A stretch of 64,000 nt of DNA, from positions 62,001 through 126,000 of the forward strand of contig QZCP01000835.1 of assembly GCA_003956705.1 (NCBI GenBank), in the 5' to 3' direction. The position numbers and the translations under genes are program-made. The notes below the pieces were generated by a model. That model had not been told where the DNA came from, did not search any database, and saw only the letters and a list, made by a program, of their open reading frames with translations. The stretch's first letter is position 1; every line of letters starts with the position of its first letter. Below are positions 22,853-32,800 of this stretch, one piece after another. Source of the stretch: Brevipalpus yothersi. Lineage: Eukaryota > Arthropoda > Arachnida > Trombidiformes > Tenuipalpidae.

Positions 22853-24371
22853 ATACATATATATATATATTTCCAAGAATAAAATTAGACACACACTTAA
22901 TCAAAATCAAAATCTTTATCTTTACAATATTACAATCTCATATCAGGAGTTGCTAATGTGCAGTAAATAAACACACACACACATACATCAAGATGTGTCA
23001 GGAAGTGAGAAGTAAGAGAGAGAGAGACTGAAAGAGAGACAAAACAATCCCTTGTTTACTTCTCTTTCTCTTTCTCTTCTCTTTCTCTCTCGAAAAAGCT
23101 TCCCTTTTGATGTAAGCCTTCAGCTTCTCACAGCGTCTCACTGAGAAAGGAGTTTCGCAACATCAGACATTTAATTTTGATGTATTTCATGTCCACTAGA
23201 TTGCGGTAAAATAGAGTATTGAGTTGCCAGTGGTAACGGTTGTCAGCAAGAGAAGAGGAAGCTTCTTAGACTGGCGCCTAATTTGATCTAATTTAGATCA
23301 TCTAATCGTGTGAATGCAACTTTTTGATTGGTATCGATGATTAGGATGAATTTTTGAGCTTTTTAATGATGTGAGAACACTTACATGGGCCCAAGTATAG
23401 TGGGCTAGCAGAGTGGCTGAATGACAGGAGTCATCTGTGGCACTGAAAAACGTGCCTACCACATTGAGACATGGTGGATGATCAGGAGCGAGACCCTATT
23501 TTCTAGCCCATGGATGACATTTTTCCTTGGAAACATTGGAATTGGAGCCGATTATGGAGAGCTTGTCGAATGGCTAAATGATGGATATCATTGCGGCACT
23601 GAAAAACGTGCTTGCCATTCTGAAAGATGACTGGTTGGTAACATCTGTAAGTCCCTAATTTGGTGCTCAATGTCATCTAAATCATTGGATTATTGCTCTT
23701 CATTTCTCAACTCGTAAACTTTCCAATCAAAGTTTTATTATTTAAATCCCTATATTTATATTTTATTCGTATATAATTTGTAAATTCTCAATAATGAATA
23801 CGATTGATCCTTTAGCTGATATTGATTGAGAATATTGAAGACTAATCATGTTTAACTTTATACTCAATTTTTCACATGATGGATGGCATAAGAAGCCCGT
23901 GCTTGGACAAAATATTTATCAATCATTCTCTCACATGTTATCGTATCATATGTTCCAACCATATAAAAAATGAAAAAAAAGTTTTGTGGTGATGAAATTC
24001 TTTTTCAAAGTTCGTAGGGTAGGTCTCGATTTATCAATCAATTAATCGTTTTTTGTGATTAGCAGATGAAGATGAAAATTTTTCATTAAATGTAGTGAGA
24101 TTTTAATCATGGGCTTGATGAGATTGGTAATCTTTTCATTTATACTTGTTAGAGATTTGGTTGGAGAGAGAAAAGATGGACCGTTAGGTTGGAGTTTCGG
24201 GGAGGCTTGGAGGTGAAACGGAAGTGAATGTCAATTTTATCGTAAAAAATTTTTGAGTTATCAAGAGACAGGAAGGATGAGGATATGATTTAGTTAGTCG
24301 TCGAGTGTTACGTAGATAGGGTGGAATTTGTTGATGAAAATTATGTGAATATTTGTTGTTAATTTTTGAAT
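22853..24371. other. Divergent flank between MAEA (-) and integrin beta (+)
   Basis: About 1.5 kb with short AC and TC/GA runs (22972-23100) and one imperfect direct repeat pair. No gene is recognised. An open frame at 23421-23630 spans the repeats and has no conserved motif. Confidence 0.5.
23408..23635. repeat. Imperfect direct repeat pair (about 60 bp units)
   Basis: Two related blocks, about 23408-23470 and 23567-23632, share GGCACTGAAAAACGTGC exactly and a degenerate lead (GAGTGGCTGAATGA versus GAATGGCTAAATGA). The first begins TAGCAGAGTGG, which fits a pol III A-box consensus, but no clear B box follows. This may be a decayed tRNA-derived SINE, and that part is inference. Confidence 0.5.
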
Positions 24372-26971
24372 ATGGTTGGGCTAACTTTCCTTCTTGTGGG
24401 CTTAATAGGATTTTCCATTCGATCATCCTCAGCTTCCAGTAAGTTTTCGAATTTTGGTCATAAAAGGTTGATTTTGGGAATTTTTTTCATTTAATTTACA
24501 GCAGCTTGCAATAATCATGAGACATGTCAAACATGTATATCCTGGAGTTCCTCTTGTGCATGGTGTACAGATCCTATCAACACAGGCTCACGTTGTGGAA
24601 CTGAGGAAGATTTGGCTTCTAATGGTTGTCGTCAAGAATTTATCGAGAACCCGAAAACTGAATTAACTATTCTGAAGAACCAATCTCTCAGCAAAACTAA
24701 GGTCGCCTCCAAAGGAGAAGCAGTCCAAATTCAACCTCAACAAATGTTTCTAAGATTACGTAAAAAAGATCCAGTTAAATTGACTTTATCCTACAAGCAA
24801 GCTGTTGACTATCCCGTTGATTTGTATTATCTTATGGACCTATCGAAAACAATGGAAAGAAATAAGAATACATTGGCATCTTTGGGAAACAAGTTAGCTG
24901 ATGAAATGGAATTGATTACGAAAAATTTTCGATTAGGTTTTGGATCCTTCATTGACAAACCTATGTTACCTTTCACCGATACAAAAAGGTAATACCTCTA
25001 TACAAAATAGAGCAAAAAATTTTTTCGGTTACCGCTATATACTTCGATCTGATCCTTTTCCAGGCTGGACAGACCTTGTGAAAACTGTACTCGAGTGTAT
25101 AGCTATCATCATCGTATGTCATTGAGTAGAAATACTTCAAAATTTTCTCATGAGGTTGGAGAGAGTCAAATTTCTGGTAACATCGATGGTCCTGAAGGTG
25201 GTTTCGATGCTATTATGCAATCGATTGTGTGTAAAAAAATCATAGGATGGCGAAAAGATGCTCGAAAATTGCTGATATTCACAACTGATGCTGATTTTCA
25301 TTCGGCAGGAGATGGAAGGGTAAGATGATTGGTAATGATGATTATTTTGCGATTAATTTTTTCTAATTTTTACAGTTAGCAGGCATCATAGTGCCCAATG
25401 ATGAAGCTTGTCACCTTGATGAGAAAGGTTTCTACACTCAGGCTGAAAGGTTAGACTATCCATCTATCAGCCAAATCAACACAGTTTCTCAGCAAAATAA
25501 TGTTCACATTGTTTTCGCAATCGTTGGTAGTCGAATTCAATCCTATCAAAAATTGATTGGCAGAATAAAGAGTGCTAGTGTTGTCGAGCTGACAAGTGAT
25601 TCTTCGAATATTGTCAATCTTGTAAGAACAGAATATGAGAAGCTCTTATCGAACTTGCAGCTATCGGACAATAGTTCAGAACATCTCAAGATAAGTTACT
25701 ACTCATCATGTCTAACTGGTCAGCGAAAACAAACTAATATGTGCCTTGAATTTACAGTAGAAGATCAAATCGATTTCGATATTGAAATTGAGCTCTTATC
25801 ATGTCCTCAGAATGTTGAAAAGTATCGTGAGACTGTTAAAATAGCACCAATGGGATTGAATGAGGGCTTAATTCTCGATATTGAAATGGCCTGTTCATGT
25901 GATTGTCAACAAGAATCTCGAAAAGAACTGAACAGTCCAAGATGCAATCGTAAAGGAAGCTATGAATGTGGAATCTGTGTATGTAATCCTGATTCCTATG
26001 GTCAAAAATGTGAATGTTCATCAGACGATTTGAACACTGTCAAAAGTGATGAAAAATGTCATACAACCAATGATCGAAATGAGACCACAATATGTTCAGG
26101 TCGTGGACACTGTATCTGTGGTAAATGTTCATGTTTCGAAACTAGAGGTCACAATTTCACTGGTAAACATTGTGAATGTGATAATTCGGATTGTGAAATG
26201 TTCGATGGACTTTTGTGTGGAGGTCCTCAACGTGGTCGATGCCAATGTGGCTCATGTGAATGTAATGCCAATTGGGATGGTACCAATTGTGGATGCTCAC
26301 TTGATCGCATTCCATGTACAGATCCTATCACGAAAAAAGTGTGTAATGATCGAGGAAGATGTTTTTGTGGATCATGTCAATGTGATAGTCAAGAATATTC
26401 TGGTTCATATTGTGATGAGTGTCCTACATGTCCAGAGCAATGTCCAGTATTGAGTAAGCTGGTAGAAGAGCAAATACGTTCCAATAAAACGGAAGTGGTC
26501 AGCAATGGCATTGTGTCTTATCTGAAAGATGATTTGGGAATTTTTACCAAAGGTAAAACTTGCAGATTCATCGGACAAGATGATTGTGCATACATTTTCA
26601 AGTATCGACGAACCAATGGCAATCGTCAAAATTCATCTACGATTATCATTGAGGCCAGTCGAAAGGGTCAATGTAAAGAGCTCAGAGATATTGGCACCTA
26701 CTCAGTTCGATATATTGGAGGTTTCGTCATTATTGGCTTATTCACCATGATATTGTGGCGTATTGGAACTTTTTTCATTGATAGACATGAATATGATAAA
26801 TTCATCAAATCTTGTAAGAGTGTAAAATTTCCTGAGGTAAGTGTACCAAACGAAGAAGAGTCACATACGCAATTGATTAATTATTTTCAATTGAAATTCC
26901 TTTATTAGAATCAAAATCCACTCTTCAAGCCATCGACTTCGAGATTCATGAATCCTGCTTACTCAGATTGA
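24372..26971 (+). CDS. Integrin beta subunit
   Basis: Cell-surface adhesion receptor subunit. Five coding exons: 24372-24438, 24502-24988, 25064-25319, 25376-26836 and 26909-26971; 2334 bp, 777 aa, a normal length for the family. In order: signal peptide (residues 1-22), PSI domain (CQTCISWSSCAWC), beta-I domain from VDLYYLMDLS through SGNIDGPEGGFDAIMQ and GWRKDARKLLIFTTDA, hybrid region, and four Cys-rich I-EGF repeats. The beta tail, a transmembrane helix (about 716-737) and a 39-residue cytoplasmic tail follow. The tail has the membrane-proximal DRHEYDKF and two NPxY/F-type motifs, NPLF and NPAY, carried by the last short exon. MIDAS reads DLSKT instead of DxSxS. The following residues, normally Asp-Asp of the ADMIDAS, are Arg-Asn, so this is a divergent beta chain. 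It is convergent with tropomyosin, 320 bp apart. Confidence 0.94.
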
Positions 26972-27291
26972 ATGATGATGATCAACGCCACAATCAATTG
27001 ATAAATAAATGATTGACTTGGGTTCATTTCTCATATTACTTGTTGTCAAATCAGGTCACAAGGTCAAAATTATCCGATAAAATTGTATTGACTCTAAATT
27101 CAGGCAGAGAGATGTTCTAGAGAGGATCAATTTTCACTGGAAATCATCTTCCGGCTTAAAGTGAGCCTAAAAATAAAACCATTCTATTACGGTGAATATT
27201 GCCTCTATTTTGAGGCTAATCCATTGTCCCGTGTTGATGCCAAAAATCTGAATGTCACTTGTTTTCCACTTTACTGTTATCATTCGAGTGA
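26972..27291. other. Convergent 3' flanks of integrin beta and tropomyosin
   Basis: 320 bp between the two stop codons. An AATAAA hexamer at 27004-27009, 33 bases after the integrin stop, is a candidate poly(A) signal for that gene. Confidence 0.6.
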
Positions 27292-28776
27292 CTAATAACC
27301 AGCAAGCTCAGCGAAAGTTTGATCCATTTCATCAGTCAAACTTTTCGATTTCTCTTTCTCGTGTGCAAGCTCATCTGATGATGAATAAAAAGTATTCAAT
27401 TAAAGTCTTTTTCACCTAAATTTTTCCTTGATTTCCAAACTAATTACCTTCTAATCTGTCCACTTCCATGAGCAATTTTTGTACAGTTTGCTCTGCAAAG
27501 TCTGCCCTTTGTTCAGCCTGGAATAGAATTCCGCAAGTTAATGATCATTACAAATTGACTAAACACTGAATGCATTGCAATATTAATTAAATTTATTCAA
27601 TTTTTCTTACCTCCATCAGTTGATACTTGAGCTCTCGTATTCTCTCTTCGTACTCATCTTGTTTTGCCATCGACTGAAAAATGCTAATGATTAGAGATTT
27701 TGGTCACATGCTCTAACATTTTTCGATTACCTTTTCTTCGCTAACTTCCAATGACTTGACATTGTTGCTAACAACTTTTAACTCTTCCTCCAGTTCCAGA
27801 ATTTTTCTTAAATATTACAAAATTGTTCGATCAATAAGACATAATCAGTAGAATTTGAAGATATTGTGCTCATGAATAACTTACAATTCCCCAGTCTGAG
27901 CTCTCTCTTCAGCTCTTTCCAAATTATCTTCCACATCGACAACTTTCTTGGCCAACTGAAGTACATAAAACAGATTCAGAATTTTATCTCATCAGATACC
28001 ATATTTCCACTATTTACCTCATCATATTTCTTATCAGCCTCTTCACAAGCATTTCGAGCTTCCTTGAGTTGTGCTTCCAATTGCTTTAGTTTTTCGGTGT
28101 CCAGAGTGTTGCGATGTTCAAACATTTTTCGCATTCTTTTCAATTGAAAGACACAAAATTGATGATAGATGAAAAAAATTCCAAAAAAAAAATGAACCAA
28201 CCTTTCACTTTCATCTCCAGCCTGGGAAACTTGTTCAAACTTTACCTGAGCAGTTTTGATTTTCTCTTCACACTTTTCTGAATCTTCTTCCAATTGTTGC
28301 ACTTTTCGAGCCAATGTGGCCACTTCGTTTTCGGCCTAAGCTCAGGTGAATAAGGATCGATGGATCATCAACCCACATAATTACATACTCAATTGACATA
28401 ATAACATACTCAATTGATATAATTTTTCTATATTGTTATCAGAATGTGTTCATCATCACTTACCGCATGAAGTGATTTTTCTTTCGTCTCAAGTTCTTCA
28501 TTCACATGGGTCAAGTTCTGGGAAGCATGAACTAATTCTTCCTGAATCGCTGTATATCGTTTTTCCAGAGCTTGAATCTCTTCTTCAGCCTGATAAAAAT
28601 CGGAAACGAATAAAATTTTATATCTTACAGAGGACATCTTGAATGGATTCAATTTTTGATACCTTCGCAACTCGTCCATTGGCTTCGCGTAATTTGCTTT
28701 CAGCTGTGTCTGCTCGGTCCATCGCGTTGTCCTTCTCGATCTTGATCGAGGCCATCTTTTTCTTGATTGCCTCCAT
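27292..28776 (-). CDS. Tropomyosin (divergent, 284 aa)
   Basis: Coiled-coil dimer that lies along actin filaments and gates myosin. Nine exons: 28776-28663, 28589-28464, 28335-28202, 28135-28018, 27955-27885, 27806-27731, 27673-27611, 27517-27448 and 27374-27292. Their sizes, 114, 126, 134, 118, 71, 76, 63, 70 and 83 bp, match the classic vertebrate-type tropomyosin exon plan exactly and give the canonical 284 aa. The N-terminus MEAIKKKM and the C-terminus MDQTFAELAGY are the family's overlap ends. Heptad sequence without Pro runs throughout, and LERAEERAQTGE and KSLEVSEEK are conserved. Elsewhere it differs from the tropomyosins I recall from mites and crustaceans (for instance KAEEEIQALEKRYTAIQ and the exon 3-4 region), so it may be a second, specialised paralogue. 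In arthropods this family includes pan-allergens; cross-reactivity of this one is unknown. Confidence 0.95.
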
Positions 28777-29112
28777 GATGATAATGGAATTTCGACTTTT
28801 TTTACCACAAAAACACTGAGATAAAATTTTTCTATGATGATTTCAAGTTAACTCGGGCACCAGTGAATGGAAAGTGATCAGTGGAGGACTAGAAACAAAA
28901 ATTCGACTACCGAGAGCTGAGAGTGTGGAAAAATTAATCCATGGGATTAGTGCCTCATTCAAAGTGCCAAAAATATCTTCATAGTGGATCAAATGACTAG
29001 TAAATGTGTTTCTTAGTGTTCGAGCTACAGCTAAAAAATACAGTATCAGATTGGTGAGAATCATTTTAATTAGAGACTGAAATGATTACAGTCTAAGGTT
29101 TTTTCGAAATTA
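28777..29112. other. Intergenic, tropomyosin 5' flank
   Basis: About 340 bp upstream of the tropomyosin ATG. No further coding exon is seen; the tropomyosin promoter or 5' UTR should be here. Confidence 0.5.
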
Positions 29113-29615
29113 CAGTGCGTCCCATAAGTAATGAGAATAGGTTCTGACCTTTTATAGAGAGGTCGAAAATTGGATGAAATTTCTAGATTTTTAGACTATT
29201 TAGAGGAAATAGGTTCGTTGATTATTCAGAAAAATTATTCTTTTCATGCTTTCTTCTAGATTTCTACCTCCTCAAAAAATGGCCATCAAATTTTGTATGT
29301 TTTGAAAAAACTTTCGCACTGAAACTTTTTCCAAAATTTCTAACAATAAAAACGTTATAGTCATGAATTCTAAATCACAAAGGGTTGAAAATTTCTTCTA
29401 TAGTGTGTGTAAAGGATTTTCATATAGTTTATCCCAATTTCAAGAATGTAAGATAGTTCTCCGTGGAGTTTGTCTATTTAAGCAGACAGAATAACCACTG
29501 TATTCAATAAATGATGTTTGCCTAATCAAAATTTACTAGAGTAATTGAATCAAGATACCAAAGCGGAGTATGGAGATACAAATATGATTTTCCTCACTGC
29601 CTATGGGACCCATTT
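29113..29615. mobile_element. Mariner-like MITE (non-autonomous)
   Basis: About 503 bp flanked on both sides by TA (29111-29112 and 29616-29617). The left end reads CAGTGCGTCCCATAAGTAAT; the right end on the other strand reads AAATGGGTCCCATAGGCAGT. The two ends pair at about 18 of 25 positions by eye, without indels. GTCCCATAAGTAATG is typical of mariner-family terminal repeats, and TA is their target duplication. No transposase-like reading frame is present, so this is a deletion derivative or MITE. No second copy was noticed in the window. Confidence 0.55.
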
Positions 29616-29836
29616 TACATATACCTGTGGTTACTCTTTCCTAACGGTCTATGAGAATCAAAATTGAATGGATTCTTGAAGATAACTGGAATTTCGAAAG
29701 GCTATATTACTTCAGATTCTTCAGATTTGAGTAAGCTAAAGTTGATACCCTGAAATATTCCTGATAAACAAAACACCAATAGTACACTGTATTCCAATTT
29801 TTTGAATTTCTCACAATTTCTCTTCAACATCTCAAA

Positions 29837-32800
29837 TCATTCATCAAAAAATTCTTTGATCTTCGATGAGATTGTTGACAAATTTTTGCCAATAAAAGTG
29901 TTGTGGTTTCCATCGAGTAAAAACTGTTCTCCAATCTAGGATTAATTATGATGAAGGGAAGAGAAAATTGGTAATAATTAGATTTCAAAAGCAATAATGG
30001 AGTTAAGAGATAAGTTTGTCTGTAAGTGAGATTGCAGCAAAAATTTATCTACACTTACTGGATTACTTTTTTCAACATATTGTAGTGATGGAAAACTTTC
30101 TTTTGTCCTGAAATGAATCATTTTACAGATGTTTGGTGCTTCAAATTCATGTTTCAGTATCAGACGACCTCTTTGAAGAATTACTTGGTGCTTTTTGGTC
30201 AAATAGTCAGCTACCAAGGAATCAACACCTTTCTGTATCATGAACTTTTTTGCAACATCAAATTGATCAGCCATCGCATCAGCTTTATCGAGAATCTCGT
30301 CTAGTCCAGATATATCAGTCAAATATCGCTTCATGAATCCTTCAATGAACTTTCGTTCCTGAAATTTTTCAGAATATTTATTCAAATCGGATAAATCTGC
30401 TTGAGGGATCATGTTCTTGATAAATTCTGGGTCACCATCGAGAAGAGCTAATTTAGCTACTTTGAGCCCATATTCATGCTTTTCCAAGCGTTTTGCTATG
30501 GCCAAAGCAAGCCCTCCGCCGTAAGAATATCCAATCGTTTTGATTTCTGACTGTCTTTTTTGGGAATTATTTATCAGGCTTATTATTCGATCGACATATA
30601 CACCCACAGCCTCATCAAAAGACTCCAACGTAACGAGATCATATGTCCAATTGAGACCAACTACTGATTGTTTCAGAGGCTTAATCAAATCGATCAATTG
30701 ATCGTATTGTCCTTCAATTGGTGGTAAAACAAAAACAGTTTCACCAACATTATCATTCAGTTTCACATGTGAATCAAATAGAAGTGATGCTTCATCCATA
30801 ATTGAATTTTGTTCTCTCTTTGGAGAAGAAAAGGATCGATCACTTGAGCCATGATCACCAGATTTGGACTCTTTGGAGAGCCCAATCAAATCTTTGATCT
30901 TCAATTGTCTGATCTCTTTGGTTGTCATTGATATCTCTAAGGTACGCTCCAAATTTTGCTGTATTTCGATTGCCATCAGAGAGTCCATTCCAAGTTCGCC
31001 AAGCGTTATATCTGACTCTGAAGATGGTAAGCTCGTGAGACCAAGGATATGGCAAATAGATTCGATGATATCTCTGGAAGATCCTGTAATTAGCCTTCTA
31101 TCTTCACTTATGACCATACTGGATATGGTGGATCTGGTGCAGTTCAGTGTACGATCAAGTACAGTAAGGCACGAATGAAGCCGCTGAGGTGCTGTTCCTC
31201 GGATTGATTGAACATCAGTGCCCATTTTTTCAACTACAAATCCAACATCACCAATGAATCCCCATTGAATAGCAAGTCCATGTAATCCATCTCTTCGTCT
31301 TCGTTCACAAACACTTTCCATGTACGAATTGGCAAGACTGTAATTAGTTTGACCAGCGTTACCTCGACCACTGGCAACAGAGGAAAAAACAACGAAGTAA
31401 TCGAGTGATGGACACATTTCACGACTAATCTTGTCCATATTGTAAGTGATGTTGACCTTAGGAGCACAAACTTTGGCAAATGTTTCCTCAGTTTGATCCA
31501 TAAAAAGTGCATCATGCATCACCAGTGTAGAGTTGAAGATGCCACCGATTGGAGCATCTAAAGAGGTGAAAAGTTCACGACATCCGCTCTCACTTGTTAG
31601 GTCATGTTTCGATAATACAACTTTCACACCACTGTCAGCCATTCTATCGATACAGTATTGATGATATGATGTTTGAGGACCCCTTCGAGAATTGATCACA
31701 ATATGTTTGGCACCACTGAATGCCATCCATAGGGCAACCTCCATCCCAAAGCCACCGAAGCCACCAATAATGATATAAACTTTGTGTGGATGAAACGCGA
31801 CTGTTTTGATTGCTGAGCTTAGGCTAACATCATTAGGATGTTCAGGATCTTTGATCTTGATGACAACTTTACCAATATGTTTTCCAGCAGCCATGTAACG
31901 GAAAGCATCTTCAGCTCGATCCATTGTGAAAACCGTTCTGGGTAATGGTTTAATCACTCCTTTTTTCAACAGAATTTCGTAAAGTTCTTTCAGTTTTCGT
32001 CTATCGTTCCGTGTAACGTACATATTTCTTTCAGAATCATCAAGTAAGCCCCCGATTGTTACACCATGAAAAGATTGACCTATTCTCAATCCTTCCAAAT
32101 CAATCGGACTATTTCGAATTCCATCATATTTTCCAATCTCCACGAATCGACCTTGTGGAGCCAAACATCTGAGACTAGCTTCAAGCTTATCTCCGATCAA
32201 AGAGTTCAGAACAATGTCCACTCCTCGACCACCAGTTTCACGTAAGATCATCTCCTCAAATGATGTATCTCTCGAATTTCCAATATTAGCTTCCCTCAAT
32301 TGTGGGAATCTTTCTAAAATAAACTTTCGTTTATCTGGTGTTCCAACAGTGGTATAAATTTTGCAATCATAGCTCAGACACAGATGAATAGCAGCGATTC
32401 CAACTCCACCACTTCCGGAATGGATTAAAATACTTTCACCACGCTTAAGACTGCCTCTCATGATGATACCATAGATTGCTGTTGCATAAACTACTGGCAC
32501 AGTTGCAGCATCTTCAAGACTCCAGCCATCAGGAATAGGCCAATCAAAATTAGCTGAACTCCGTTCACATTTGGTAGCCATAGCCTTAGCAGAAACCATA
32601 CCCATCACCGGTTGACCATTGTCATCGTAGCCAGCATACTCGAGACCTATTTCAGTTGAGGTTTCTCCAGTTTTGAATTGAATTGCACTAGGCTCAAAAA
32701 CTTGTGGTAAACGTGCAGAAGCGAGGAGGACATCTTTAAAATTCAAAGAGGCATAGCAAACATTGATCGATGAAACAGAATTTTTCCCGATAGATGATTC

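Noticed and set aside
23421..23630. 69-codon plus-strand frame over the direct repeats
   Set aside because: It spans a degenerate repeat pair and has no conserved motif.
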